Assembly (NCBI RefSeq): GCF_023218075.1
Contig: NZ_JALPTB010000003.1
Location: 124,001-188,000, forward strand
Origin: Rhodococcus sp. HM1
GTDB lineage: Bacteria > Actinomycetota > Actinomycetes > Mycobacteriales > Mycobacteriaceae
Direction: 5' to 3'
DNA: 64,000 nucleotides
In this document: positions 47,313 to 57,095 of the stretch, one piece after another
Layout: the number at the start of each line of letters is the position of its first letter
Position numbering within the stretch: position 1 is the stretch's first letter
Program-made: the position numbers and the translations under genes
The notes under the pieces: model-generated
The model's input: the letters and a program-made list of their open reading frames with translations, nothing else
Told to the model about the DNA's origin: nothing
The model's database searches: none

Positions 47313-47795
47313 CTAGCTGCCGCCCTCCGCGCCCAGTGCGGTGAGAGCGTCGCCGGTCAGCCGGAAGGTGGTCCACTCGTCCTGCGGCACCGCGCCGAGC
47401 GCACGGTAGAACCCGATCGACGGGGTGTTCCAGTCCAGCACCGACCAACTGAGCCGGCTGTAGCCGTGTTCGACGCATTCGGCGGCCAGCGCAGCCAGCA
47501 GCGCGCGGCCGTATCCGTGCCCGCGGTGCTCGGGACGCACGAACAGGTCCTCGAGGTAGATCCCGTGCACGCCGTCCCAGGTGGAGAAGTTCAGGAACCA
47601 CAGGGCCAGTCCGACGACCTCGCCGGTGTCGGTCTCGGCGACGTGCGCGAACGCCGCCGGGTGGGGACCGAACAGCGCGGTGTGGATCTGCTGGGGCACC
47701 ACGGTGCATTCGTCGGGTGCCTTCTCGTACTCGGCGAGGCCGTGGATGAGACCGGTGACGGCATCGACATCGTCGGGGCGGGCGCGGCGGATCAC
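47313..47795 (-). CDS. GNAT family N-acetyltransferase
   Basis: A 160-residue acetyl-CoA-dependent acetyltransferase resembling the diamine/thialysine acetyltransferase subgroup. Acetyl-CoA loop VRPEHRGHGYGRALLAALAAE (R-x2-G-x-G/A), upstream FSTWDGVHGIYLEDLFV and C-terminal WSVLDWNTPSIGFYRALGA (conserved Asn and Tyr). GTG 47795 gives the start VIRRARPDDVDAV. Corresponds to Rv3216. Its stop is 3 nt from that of the convergent membrane protein gene. The acceptor is unknown. Confidence 0.88.
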   Translation of the reverse strand: MIRRARPDDVDAVTGLIHGLAEYEKAPDECTVVPQQIHTALFGPHPAAFAHVAETDTGEVVGLALWFLNFSTWDGVHGIYLEDLFVRPEHRGHGYGRALLAALAAECVEHGYSRLSWSVLDWNTPSIGFYRALGAVPQDEWTTFRLTGDALTALGAEGGS

Positions 47796-47893
47796 GGTCG
47801 GCTGCCGTCCTTTTCGGGCGAATCGGGGGTTCGGATGTGCGCGGTGTGGCCTCAATTGTCGCGTGCCGGCGCGAAGTGCGCGAGGATCGACGC

Positions 47894-48682
47894 GTGACAA
47901 CGGTACTTGCAGTGGCAAATCAGAAGGGTGGCGTCGCGAAGACGACCACCGTCGCGTCGCTGGGGGCGGCATTGGCAGGGGCGGGACAGCGGGTACTCGT
48001 CGTCGACCTCGATCCTCAGGGATGTCTGACGTTCTCGCTCGGGCACAACCCGGACCGGCTCGAACGGTCCGTGCACGACGTGCTCGTCGGGGACGCGGAG
48101 GCGAAGGAGGTTCTGCTCGACACGGACGAAGGGGTGAGCCTGCTGCCCGCGACGATCGATCTGGCGGGCGCCGAGGCGCTGCTGCTGATGCGTCCGGGAC
48201 GGGAATTCACAATGAAGCGGGCGCTGGCGCCGCTGCTTCCGAACTTCGATGTCGTGATCATCGACTGCCCGCCGTCGCTCGGCGTGCTGACACTCAACGG
48301 TCTCACCGCCGCCGAGGCGGTGCTCGTGCCGCTGCAGTGCGAGACCCTCGCCCATCGCGGCGTAGGTCAGTTGCTGCGCACGGTCTCCGAGGTCAAGCAG
48401 GTGACCAACCCCGACCTGGAACTGCTCGGGGCGCTCCCGACGCTGTACGACGCGCGCACCACGCACAGCCGGGACGTGCTCGCCGACGTCGCGGACCGGT
48501 ACGACATGCCGGTGCTGGCGCCGCCCATTCCCCGGACCGTCCGGTTCGCGGAGGCGTCGGCGTCCGGCGCGACGGTGCTCGCCGGCCGCAAGAACAAGGG
48601 CGCGCAGGCCTATCGCGAGCTCGCCGAGAACCTGCTCGGGTACTGGGCCGGCAAGGAGCGGGTGACGTTCGAACCCCAGTAA
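47894..48682 (+). CDS. ParA-like P-loop ATPase (Soj-related)
   Basis: A 262-residue MinD/ParA ATPase. Deviant Walker A NQKGGVAKTTTVASLG (residues 9-24), switch VVDLDPQGCLTFSLG, Walker B VIIDCPPSLGVLTLNGL. No ParB gene is next to it and the main chromosomal parAB is expected elsewhere, so this is an orphan ParA as Rv3213c in M. tuberculosis; its cargo is unknown. GTG 47894 with GAGGA 8 nt upstream. Confidence 0.9.
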   Translation: MTTVLAVANQKGGVAKTTTVASLGAALAGAGQRVLVVDLDPQGCLTFSLGHNPDRLERSVHDVLVGDAEAKEVLLDTDEGVSLLPATIDLAGAEALLLMRPGREFTMKRALAPLLPNFDVVIIDCPPSLGVLTLNGLTAAEAVLVPLQCETLAHRGVGQLLRTVSEVKQVTNPDLELLGALPTLYDARTTHSRDVLADVADRYDMPVLAPPIPRTVRFAEASASGATVLAGRKNKGAQAYRELAENLLGYWAGKERVTFEPQ

Positions 48683-48719
48683 CCCGAACCCGGGTAGCGC
48701 GACCTGCGGCAGCCCGGCC

Positions 48720-49952
48720 TCAGCGCAGCGCGACGACCTCGTCGCCGCGCTGTTCGAGGACGGTGCTGCCCGCGACCGCCACGGCCACCGGGCCGGCCTC
48801 CTCGCGGTCGACGGGGATGCGGCCCTGCACCGTGCCGGACGCCGGGTCGACGACCGCGAGGGCGTCGTCCACGGGCAGCAGCAGCGCACCGGCCATCGAG
48901 TCGCCCCAGCCGGTGGTGCCCGGCACGGTCCAGCGCGGCGCCAGATCCGTCGTTCCGAGACCGATGGTGGACTCGCCGGTCCACCACGTGACGATTCCGT
49001 CCCGGGTCTCGGCGGGGACGGTCGCGGCATCGGTGGCCGGACGGGGGAGTGGATATTCGGCGACGGTCTGCCCGGCTTCTCCGAAGACCTCGATGCGCGG
49101 TCCGGCCCCGGACCCGGGCGGCAGGTACAGGGCGGTGCGGTCGCCTGCGACGGCGATGACGCGTGTTCCGGGTGCGGGGGAGCCGGTCGGGTCCTGGGCC
49201 GCGTCGGCCAGCACCGACGACGCGAACTCTTCCGGTTTCTGATTGTCGTCGGGCACCGGATCGAGCAGTGTCAGCCGGTCGGCGTCCTCACCCGGGCAGT
49301 TCTCGACGACGGCGAGCCGGTTGTTGCTCGCGGCAGCGGACAGCAGCGTGCATCCGGTCCGCGGCTGCGCGTTCGGGTTGACCGGCGCGTCGACGCGCCC
49401 GTACTCGACGGTGCGGACCAGGTCCGAGCGCCACATCTCGAGGCGGGTGTCGCCCGTGGAGATCAGGTGGGTGCCGGCGTCGACGAGGACGACCGCGTCG
49501 TCGGCGTCGCTGCTCCGTTGGGCGCCCCGCGCCCCGGTGCCCGCGTTCAACTGGGTGACCTGGCTGCATCCCCGCCGGTCCCGGTAGACGGCCACGACCG
49601 TCTGCCACGCGGCGGTCGCCGCGCACAGCGGCATGTTCCGCTCGTAGATCCAGCGCTGGGCGCCGGTCTCCGGATCGCGACCGACGACGCTGCCGCCGTC
49701 GGCGGTCGCGACGGTCCCACCCACCACGAGCGGACGCGTGGTGGCGGCGCTGGCGGCACGCCACACCTCCCCGAGGGTGGCCGGAACCGTGGTCGCGGCG
49801 GCCGGGACGGTCACCGGCCCGTCCCACGTGATCGATGTCGTGCCGCGCGCATCGGATCGCAGCCAGACCACACTCGCCGCCACCACGACGGCGACGGCGA
49901 GTACGGCTGCGACGATCAGGTCGGTGCGCGTGCGGCGCTCGGGAGCGAGCAC
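48720..49952 (-). CDS. Membrane-anchored PQQ-like beta-propeller protein (Rv3212-like)
   Basis: A 410-residue protein with one N-terminal membrane helix (LIVAAVLAVAVVVAASVVWL, about 13-32) and a large extracytoplasmic domain of propeller-type repeats (RPLVVGGTVATADGGSVVGRDPETGAQRW, core VVGRDPETGAQRW; later LAVVDPASGTVQGRI). Cys pairs (MPLCAAT, RRGCSQ, RTGCTLL, VENCPGE) may form disulfides. GTG 49952 lies 10 nt after the rhlE stop; longer starts overlap rhlE. Function unknown; cell-envelope role inferred from topology. Confidence 0.83.
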   Translation of the reverse strand: MLAPERRTRTDLIVAAVLAVAVVVAASVVWLRSDARGTTSITWDGPVTVPAAATTVPATLGEVWRAASAATTRPLVVGGTVATADGGSVVGRDPETGAQRWIYERNMPLCAATAAWQTVVAVYRDRRGCSQVTQLNAGTGARGAQRSSDADDAVVLVDAGTHLISTGDTRLEMWRSDLVRTVEYGRVDAPVNPNAQPRTGCTLLSAAASNNRLAVVENCPGEDADRLTLLDPVPDDNQKPEEFASSVLADAAQDPTGSPAPGTRVIAVAGDRTALYLPPGSGAGPRIEVFGEAGQTVAEYPLPRPATDAATVPAETRDGIVTWWTGESTIGLGTTDLAPRWTVPGTTGWGDSMAGALLLPVDDALAVVDPASGTVQGRIPVDREEAGPVAVAVAGSTVLEQRGDEVVALR

Positions 49953-49962
49953 GTGGCCGCGG

Positions 49963-51588
49963 CTACTGGGCGGCCGAGGCCGAGACCGTGTCCTGCGTGG
50001 CTGCGGTGGCGTTGGAGGACGAACCGCCACGACGCCGCCGGCGACGGCGGCGGGCGGGAGCGGCGTCACCTTCCGCACCGGCTGGTGCCGCGGCGGTGCT
50101 CGGCGCGGACGCGTCCTGAGCGGCCACATCCGGGGTGCCGGCTTCGGGCGTGACGGGCCTGCCGCCGCGGGTACGACGACGCACCCGCGTGGTGGTGCGC
50201 TTCGGGCGTTCGCGGCGCGCTTCGCCGTCCGCCGCTTCGCCGGTGGCCGCGGTGCGGGCCTTGCGGACCGTGCCGGTTGCGCCCTCGGGGATGTTCAGCT
50301 CCTCGTACAGGTGCGGCGAGCTCGAGTACGTCTCGACCGGCTCCGGCATGCCCAGGTCGAGGGCCTTGTCGATGAGTTCCCAGCGCGGCACGTCGTCCCA
50401 GTCGACGAGCGTGATCGCGGTACCCGTGCGTCCGGCGCGACCGGTTCGGCCGATGCGGTGGACGTAGGTCTTCTCGTCCTCGGGGCACTGGTAGTTGATG
50501 ACGTGCGTGACGTCGTCGATGTCGATGCCGCGCGCGGCGACATCGGTGGCGACGAGCACGTCGATCTTGCCGTTGCGGAACTTGTCGAGAGCCTTCTCCC
50601 GGGCGATCTGGCCGAGGTCGCCGTGGACGGCACCGCATGCGAAGCCGCGTTCGACGAGGTCGTCGGCGACCTTCTGGGCGGTGCGCTTGGTCCGGGTGAA
50701 GATCATCGTCGCGCCGCGGCCCTCGGCCTGCAGCACACGGGCGACGAGCTCGGCCTTGTCGAGGGCGTGCGCCCGGTACACGAGCTGGTTGGTGCGCTCG
50801 TGCACCGCCGACGACTCGGGCTCCTCGGCCCGGATGTGCGTCGGCTGCGTCAGGAACGTGCGGGCGAGGGTGATGATCGGTCCCGGCATGGTGGCCGAGA
50901 ACAGCATCGTCTGACGACGGTCGGGGACCATGTTCAGGATGCGTTCGATGTCGGGGAGGAAGCCGAGGTCGAGCATCTCGTCGGCCTCGTCCATGACGAG
51001 CACGCCGATCTTGCCGAGGATCAGGTGACCCTGGTTCGCGAGATCCAGCAGGCGGCCGGGGGTGCCGACGACGACGTCGACGCCCTTCTGCAGCTGCTCG
51101 ATCTGCTGCTCGTACGGGCGGCCGCCGTAGATCGCGAGGACCTCGAGGCCCTTCTTGCCGCTGCCGGGCAGGTACTTCGAGGCGTTCTCCAGGTCGCCGG
51201 CGACCTGGATGCACAGCTCCCGGGTCGGGACGATCACCAGGGCGCGCGGGGTGCCGTCGAGGGCGGTGGTTCCGGAACCCTCGGTGGTGACGCGATGCAG
51301 CAGCGGAACGCCGAAGCCGAAGGTCTTGCCCATGCCGGTGCGGGCCTGGCCGATGAGGTCGTCGCCGGCGAGGGCCAGCGGGAGCGTGAGCTCCTGGATG
51401 GCGAAGGTGCGCTCGATGCCGTGCTCGGCGAGGGCGCGGACGATCTCCTCGCGCACACCCAACTCCGCGAAGGTGGGGGCGACGTGGGTCGAATCGAGTT
51501 GTGCGGAAACGGTGGTTTCGGTGGCGTCGTCTTCGTGGTCGACAGTGATCTTGCTCAGGGGTCTGGCCTTCCTGGTCTCGGCACGCAC
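49963..51588 (-). CDS. rhlE: DEAD-box ATP-dependent RNA helicase RhlE-type
   Basis: A 541-residue helicase for rRNA or mRNA remodelling. Q motif FAIQELTLPLAL, motif I ARTGMGKT, Ia PTRELC, II VMDEADEMLD (DEAD), III SATM, V ATDVAARGID and VI HRIGRTGRAG are all present. The C-terminal 120 residues are disordered and very basic ([27 protein letters not shown]), typical of RNA tethering. GTG 51588 is taken as start; the catalytic core begins about 40 residues in. Corresponds to Rv3211. Confidence 0.92.
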   Translation of the reverse strand: MRAETRKARPLSKITVDHEDDATETTVSAQLDSTHVAPTFAELGVREEIVRALAEHGIERTFAIQELTLPLALAGDDLIGQARTGMGKTFGFGVPLLHRVTTEGSGTTALDGTPRALVIVPTRELCIQVAGDLENASKYLPGSGKKGLEVLAIYGGRPYEQQIEQLQKGVDVVVGTPGRLLDLANQGHLILGKIGVLVMDEADEMLDLGFLPDIERILNMVPDRRQTMLFSATMPGPIITLARTFLTQPTHIRAEEPESSAVHERTNQLVYRAHALDKAELVARVLQAEGRGATMIFTRTKRTAQKVADDLVERGFACGAVHGDLGQIAREKALDKFRNGKIDVLVATDVAARGIDIDDVTHVINYQCPEDEKTYVHRIGRTGRAGRTGTAITLVDWDDVPRWELIDKALDLGMPEPVETYSSSPHLYEELNIPEGATGTVRKARTAATGEAADGEARRERPKRTTTRVRRRTRGGRPVTPEAGTPDVAAQDASAPSTAAAPAGAEGDAAPARRRRRRRRGGSSSNATAATQDTVSASAAQ

Positions 51589-51792
51589 GCACGAGGTGGA
51601 GAAGGCGACCGACTCAGCGTCTCAGCGCGAGCGTTCGGTTCAGCTCGGCGAGACGCGAGCGCGATCGGCGTCGGGTGCGCGCACATCATCGTTGAGGACT
51701 GCGGGCCGCATTGGACAGCTCGAAGCGCAGTCTTCCAGGACGATTGTACCGGTTCCGGCGAACGATACCCCGCGGTACTACGCTTTGTCGTC
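51589..51792. promoter_or_regulatory. Divergent intergenic region rhlE / ferritin-like gene
   Basis: 204 bp without a gene. TACGCT (51779-51784) ends 8 nt before the plus-strand ATG at 51793, a leaderless-type start. The rhlE side could have a long leader, as is frequent for cold-shock helicases, but no clear -10 or hairpin was assigned. Confidence 0.4.
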
Positions 51793-52497
51793 ATGGGAGC
51801 CGAAACGTCGCCGTCCGCAGCATCATCCGAACCGACCATCGCACAGGCGCCGGTTCCGGCCGATCACCCGGGTGTCGCGGACCTGTTCGCGGTCCTCGCC
51901 TACGGTGAGATCTCCGCGTTCTACCGTCTCGCCGAGGACGCGAAACTGTCCCCGACCCTGCGCGGCCGCGTCGCGCTGGCGAGCATGGCCGCCGCCGAGA
52001 TGAGCCACTTCGAGACGCTGCAGGAGGCGCTCGAGGCCCGCGGCGTCGAGATCTACGCGGCGATGGAGCCGTTCCGGCGGTCCCTCGACGCCTATCACGC
52101 GTGCACCACCCCGTCGACGTGGCTCGAATCGCTGGTCAAGGCGCACGTGGGCGACGGCATCGCCGCCGACTTCTACCGCGAGATCGCCGGCACCCTCGCA
52201 CCGGAGGTCGCCTCGGTCGTCCGGGAGGTCCTCGCCGAGACCGGGCACTCGGACTTCGTGATCCACGAGGTGCGCGCCGCGGTCGAGAAGAGCAGCCTCG
52301 AGAAGGACCGGCTGATGCTGTGGGGACGCCGGCTGCTCGGTGAGGCGATCACCCAGGCCCAGTACGTGATGGCACAGCAGGAGAATCTCGCCGAGCTGGT
52401 CATCACCGCCACCGGCGACCTGACGAACATCGCCGCGTTGTTCGACCGCATGCAGGTCGAGCACGCCAAGCGGATGGCAGTGCTCGGACTGCACTAA
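51793..52497 (+). CDS. Ferritin-like fold protein (Rv3210c-like)
   Basis: A 234-residue all-helical protein of the ferritin-like superfamily, distantly like the MiaE tRNA hydroxylases. Candidate di-iron ligands occur on four helices: GEISAFYRLAED, MAAAEMSHFETLQEALE (E-x2-H), FYREIAGTL and MQVEHAKRMA (E-H), with further His in ETGHSDFVIHEV. Whether iron binds cannot be told. It starts a two-gene unit with DUF3107. Function unknown. Confidence 0.85.
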   Translation: MGAETSPSAASSEPTIAQAPVPADHPGVADLFAVLAYGEISAFYRLAEDAKLSPTLRGRVALASMAAAEMSHFETLQEALEARGVEIYAAMEPFRRSLDAYHACTTPSTWLESLVKAHVGDGIAADFYREIAGTLAPEVASVVREVLAETGHSDFVIHEVRAAVEKSSLEKDRLMLWGRRLLGEAITQAQYVMAQQENLAELVITATGDLTNIAALFDRMQVEHAKRMAVLGLH

Positions 52498-52542
52498 CCT
52501 GACGGAGACAGCTGTAGAGCACTGAGATTTCGGAGGTCCACC

Positions 52543-52773
52543 GTGGAGGTCAAGATCGGTGTCGCGGACAGCCCGCGCGAACTCACCGTGGTCAGCGACC
52601 AGACGCCCGACGAGGTCGAGGCGCTGGTGACGACCGCCCTGGCCGGCGGTAAGGACGGGGTGCTCGCCCTCGTCGACGAGAAGGGCCGCAAGCTCCTCGT
52701 CCAGGCATCGCGCATCACGTACGTGGAGATCGGCCCCGCCGACATCCGCAAGGTAGGGTTCGCGGCCGGCTGA
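52543..52773 (+). CDS. DUF3107 family protein (TB9.4)
   Basis: A 76-residue small protein beginning VEVKIGVADSPRELTVVSDQ and ending ITYVEIGPADIRKVGFAAG. It is a compact alpha/beta domain conserved throughout actinobacteria (Rv3208A); no enzymatic motif. GTG 52543 with CGGAGG 8 nt upstream. Lies opposite the TetR gene Rv3208 homologue, as in M. tuberculosis. Confidence 0.9.
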   Translation: MEVKIGVADSPRELTVVSDQTPDEVEALVTTALAGGKDGVLALVDEKGRKLLVQASRITYVEIGPADIRKVGFAAG

Positions 52774-52789
52774 CCGGGGCGAGACGAAC

Positions 52790-52820
52790 GAAGGGCCGGG
52801 GCGAGACGCCCCGGCCCTTC
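52790..52820. terminator. Bidirectional terminator between DUF3107 and TetR genes
   Basis: GAAGGGCCGGGGCG (52790-52803) pairs with CGCCCCGGCCCTTC (52807-52820) around a 3-base loop AGA, followed by CTCGTTTCC. Convergent genes flank it. Confidence 0.8.
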
Positions 52821-52857
52821 CTCGTTTCCGGTGTCGCTGCTGTCGGTGGCCCGGCTG

Positions 52858-53610
<753 letters not shown>

Positions 53611-53734
53611 TTACAGGCAGGGCACCTTGCGGGTGCGTACCGCCCTACCGACGAGTATCCCCGCGGCGGGTACTTCAAGCGGGCCGAGGAGCGACTTCAC
53701 CGACGAATTTGCGCGATGTGACATTCTGGCATCC

Positions 53735-54751
53735 GTGACCGACCGAGGAGGATTGCGAGCGGCAGGCGCCCCACCCGACGCCCCGCAGACGCCACACCGG
53801 GCATCCGGGGAACCATCGCACCGGACGTCACACCAGCCGTTGCGCGCGCAATGGGACCCCGTCGGAGGAGCGGATCGGCCGCCCCGGCGTCCGCGGCCGG
53901 AGCGCGACGTCCGCAAGCAGTCCAAGGTGGGACGCTTCGTCTCGACCTACGGGTGGCGGGCTTACGCCATCCCTGTCCTCGTCGCCGTCACCGGCTTCGT
54001 CGTGTGGGACGCCGTGCGCGCGGTACCGGCGCAATCCGACGACCCGGTCGCTGCGGACGAGGCCACCGTGGCCGAGATGCCGCAGCCGGACGGCCTGTTC
54101 CCGGCCGGCACCGGACCCGGCGAGCTTCCCGACGGCGGACCGTTCACCGTGACCGGCGCGGGTACCTGGCACATGGTGCCGGGCACCACCGCGCAGGTCG
54201 GCGCCGGCACGAAGAAGGTGTACACCTACACGGTCGAGGTCGAGGACGGGGTGGACGCGACCGGGTACGGCGGTGAAGCCGCGTTCGGCCGGATGGTCGA
54301 CGAGACCCTCGCCAACCCGAAGAGCTGGACGAACAGCCCCGACTTCGCGTTTCGGCGGGTCGACACCGGCGACCCCGACTTCCGGGTCTCGCTCACCTCG
54401 CAGATGAGCATCCGTCAGTACTGCGGTTTCGACATCCCCCTCGAGGGATCGTGTTTCAACCCCGGCGCCGAGCGGGTGCTGCTCAACGAGGCCAGGTGGG
54501 TGCGCGGCGCGGTCGCCTTCCAGGGCGACATCGGCTCGTACCGGCAGTATCAGATCAACCACGAGATCGGGCACGCCATCGGCTTCGCCGCGCACGAACC
54601 GTGCCGGAGCCAGGGTGGCCTCGCGCCGATCATGATGCAGCAGACGTTCGGGGTCGCGAACGACGACATCGCCCGCGTCGATCCCGGGGGAGTCGTACCC
54701 GCGGACGGGCTGATCTGCCGGTTCAATCCCTGGCCGTTCCCGCGCGGGTGA
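53735..54751 (+). CDS. DUF3152 membrane-anchored zinc-peptidase-like protein (Rv3207c-like)
   Basis: A 338-residue protein: a long Pro/Arg-rich cytoplasmic N terminus (about 70 residues), one membrane helix (AYAIPVLVAVTGFVVWDAV) and an extracellular DUF3152 domain with the zinc motif NHEIGHAIGFAAHEPC (HExxHxxGFxxH, about residue 270), the metzincin-like signature. Two Cys pairs suggest disulfides. This supports a secreted-side metallopeptidase, but activity in the family is unproven as far as I know. GTG 53735 follows CATTCT by 7 nt, a weak leaderless signal. Confidence 0.86.
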   Translation: MTDRGGLRAAGAPPDAPQTPHRASGEPSHRTSHQPLRAQWDPVGGADRPPRRPRPERDVRKQSKVGRFVSTYGWRAYAIPVLVAVTGFVVWDAVRAVPAQSDDPVAADEATVAEMPQPDGLFPAGTGPGELPDGGPFTVTGAGTWHMVPGTTAQVGAGTKKVYTYTVEVEDGVDATGYGGEAAFGRMVDETLANPKSWTNSPDFAFRRVDTGDPDFRVSLTSQMSIRQYCGFDIPLEGSCFNPGAERVLLNEARWVRGAVAFQGDIGSYRQYQINHEIGHAIGFAAHEPCRSQGGLAPIMMQQTFGVANDDIARVDPGGVVPADGLICRFNPWPFPRG

Positions 54752-54826
54752 ACCCGGCGTCCGGCCCGTCGCGGCGCCTGATGTGAGAATGGGCGTCGTA
54801 CCGTCGAGCGCGCCGAGGAGCCTGTC

Positions 54827-56002
54827 GTGACCGCACTGCCACCGCTGGTGGAACCCGCCGCCGAACTGACGCGGGAGGATGTGGCCCGCTACAGCCGGCA
54901 CCTGATCATCCCGAATGTGGGGGTCACCGGACAGAAGCGGCTCCGCAACGCGAAGGTGCTGTTCATCGGCGCAGGCGGCCTCGGGTCCCCGGCACTGCTG
55001 TATCTGGCCGCGGCCGGGGTCGGCACGATCGGCATCGTCGAGTTCGACGAGGTCGACAGCTCCAATCTGCAGCGCCAGATCATCCACGGACAGGCCGACG
55101 TCGGCCGGTCGAAGGGGGAGAGCGCCCGCGAGACCATCGTCGGCATCAACGACACCGTCGAGGTTCGTCTGCACCCGGTACGCCTAGACACCACCAACGC
55201 GGTCGAGATCTTCCGGGAGTACGACCTCATCGTCGACGGCACCGACAACTTCGCGACCCGCTATCTCGTCAACGACGCCGCGATCCTCGCCGGCAAGCCG
55301 TACGTGTGGGGATCGATCTTCCGGTTCGAAGGTCAAGTGTCGGTGTTCTGGGAGGATGCGCCGGGCGGGGTGGGCCTGAACTACCGCGACCTGTACCCGG
55401 AGGCGCCGCCGCCCGGCATGGTGCCCTCGTGCGCCGAGGGCGGGGTGCTCGGTGTGCTGCCCGGCACCGTCGGGTGCATCATGGCCACCGAGGCGATCAA
55501 GCTCATCACCGGTATCGGTGACACCCTGCTGGGCCGGCTGATGATCTACGACGCACTCTCGATGACGTTCCGGACCGTCACGTTGCGCCGGGATCCCGGC
55601 CGCGTCCCGGTCACCGAACTCGTCGACTACGACGAGTTCTGCGGGGTGGTGTCCGAGGAGGGCGTGGCCGCCGCCGCCGAATCCACCGTCACCGCAACGG
55701 AATTGCGCGACATGCTCGACTCCGGCCGTGAACTCGCGCTCATCGACGTCCGGGAACCCGTCGAGTGGGACATCATGCACATCGACGGCGCCCGCCTGAT
55801 TCCCAAGGACCGCATCCTGTCCGGTGAGGCACTCGCGGAACTTCCGCAGAACGTTCCGCTCGTCGCGTACTGCAAGACCGGTATCCGGTCCGCGGAGGTG
55901 CTCGCCGCACTCAAACGGGCCGGATTCGCGGACGCGACCCACCTGCAGGGCGGGGTCGTCGCGTGGGCACAGCAGGTCGATCCCTCGCTGCCGCTGTACT
56001 GA
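54827..56002 (+). CDS. moeZ: Adenylyltransferase/sulfurtransferase MoeZ
   Basis: A 391-residue fusion of an E1-like adenylyltransferase (MoeB/ThiF) with a C-terminal rhodanese domain. It activates and thiolates sulfur-carrier proteins such as MoaD, ThiS and CysO for molybdopterin, thiazole and cysteine synthesis. ThiF part: LFIGAGGLGSPALLYLAAAGVG (core GAGGLGSP), DEVDSSNLQRQ, DNFATRYLVND. Rhodanese part from about 290: IDVREPVEWDIMHIDGA and active-site Cys in VAYCKTGIRSAE. GTG 54827 with GAGGAG upstream. Corresponds to Rv3206c. Confidence 0.94.
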   Translation: MTALPPLVEPAAELTREDVARYSRHLIIPNVGVTGQKRLRNAKVLFIGAGGLGSPALLYLAAAGVGTIGIVEFDEVDSSNLQRQIIHGQADVGRSKGESARETIVGINDTVEVRLHPVRLDTTNAVEIFREYDLIVDGTDNFATRYLVNDAAILAGKPYVWGSIFRFEGQVSVFWEDAPGGVGLNYRDLYPEAPPPGMVPSCAEGGVLGVLPGTVGCIMATEAIKLITGIGDTLLGRLMIYDALSMTFRTVTLRRDPGRVPVTELVDYDEFCGVVSEEGVAAAAESTVTATELRDMLDSGRELALIDVREPVEWDIMHIDGARLIPKDRILSGEALAELPQNVPLVAYCKTGIRSAEVLAALKRAGFADATHLQGGVVAWAQQVDPSLPLY

Positions 56003-56100
56003 GTACTGTCACGTTGTCCCCGGTCACAGAATTCTGTGGGCGCAGGATCCTGTGATCATCGACAACGGAGTGCCTTCCCGGATCGCGCCGTGCACGACGG

Positions 56101-56106
56101 TACGGT
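56101..56106 (+). promoter_or_regulatory. -10 element, leaderless start of the TIGR02569 gene
   Basis: TACGGT, seven bases, GTG at 56114. This favours 56114 over the in-frame GTG at 56105, which lies inside the -10 element. Confidence 0.5.
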
Positions 56107-56113
56107 GAGCGTC

Positions 56114-56968
56114 GTGAGCTCACTCGAACCCCCGCAGCACGTGCGCTCCACGTTCGGCCTCCGCGACGTCGAACCGGTACCGCTCGGCTCGGACTGGGAC
56201 GGCGGCTGGCGATGTGGAGACGTGGTGCTCTCTCCGGTGGCCGATCACGCCCGCGCGGCGTGGTCGGCGAAGGTCCGCGAGACACTCAGCGTCGACGGGC
56301 TGCGTCTGGCCCGCCCGGTCCGTTCCACGGACGGCCGATACGTCGTGTCCGGGTGGCGCGCCGACACCTACATCGTCGGCACCTCGGAACCGCGCCACGA
56401 CGAGGTGGTGTCGCTGTCGTTGCGTCTGCACGCCGCGACCGCGCAACTCGAGCGTCCCCGGTTCCTGATGCAGCCGCCGGTCGCGCCGTGGGCCGACGTC
56501 GACGTGTTCGTCGCCGCCGACCGGGCAGCCTGGGAGACCGTGCCGATGCGTTCGGCGCGGGCGGCCGGTGCGCCGGAGACCACCACACCGGACGGACGCA
56601 AGAGCCTGGATCTCATCAATCAGCTCGCGACCTTCCGTAAACCCGTCCATCTGCCGGACCAGCTCGTGCACGGCGATCTGTTCGGGACCGTCCTGTTCGC
56701 GGGCCGGGCCGCTCCCGGGCTGACCGACATCACGCCGTACTGGCGGCCCGCGTCGTGGGCGGCGGCCGTGGCCGTCGTCGACGCGCTGTCCTGGGGTGGC
56801 GCCGACGACGCGCTGATCGCCCGCTGGGACGATCTGCCCGAGTGGCCCCAGATGCTGTTGCGTGCCGTGATGTTCCGGTTGGCCGTGCACGCGCTGCATC
56901 CGCGGTCGACCGAGGAGGCGTTCCCCGGTCTGGCGCACACCTCCGATCTGGTGCGGCTGTTGCTGTAG
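56114..56968 (+). CDS. TIGR02569 family protein (Rv3205c-like)
   Basis: A 284-residue actinobacterial protein distantly related to aminoglycoside phosphotransferase-like kinases: LVHGDLFGTVLFAG (HGDxxxxN-like, about residues 187-200, with Thr in place of Asn) and TDITPYWRPASWAAAVAVVDAL (metal-binding D). The N-terminal half has the small lobe (PLGSDWDGGWRCGDVVL). The altered catalytic loop makes kinase activity uncertain. Function unknown. It marks the right end of the stretch collinear with M. tuberculosis. Confidence 0.84.
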   Translation: MSSLEPPQHVRSTFGLRDVEPVPLGSDWDGGWRCGDVVLSPVADHARAAWSAKVRETLSVDGLRLARPVRSTDGRYVVSGWRADTYIVGTSEPRHDEVVSLSLRLHAATAQLERPRFLMQPPVAPWADVDVFVAADRAAWETVPMRSARAAGAPETTTPDGRKSLDLINQLATFRKPVHLPDQLVHGDLFGTVLFAGRAAPGLTDITPYWRPASWAAAVAVVDALSWGGADDALIARWDDLPEWPQMLLRAVMFRLAVHALHPRSTEEAFPGLAHTSDLVRLLL

Positions 56969-57095
56969 TTCGCCCTCACAGGGTGGCCTGCGCGTGAGTG
57001 AGAAACTCTTGACGCGGAGGTCACCGCGGGCAGCACCGCGGCAACACCCACTTCCTACCTTGGGTTCATCACGAATCCGAGAGAGGTGGGGCGGG

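Noticed and set aside
49738-51792. Long plus-strand open frame running into the ferritin-like gene
   Set aside because: The upstream 680 codons are antisense to rhlE and the PQQ-like gene; only the part from 51793 has family sequence and a start signal.
56969-57095. GlnR box upstream of narK
   Set aside because: Only scattered half-site-like bits (GAAAC, GTCAC) with wrong spacing were found; the two CACCGCGG repeats nearby do not fit the GlnR pattern.
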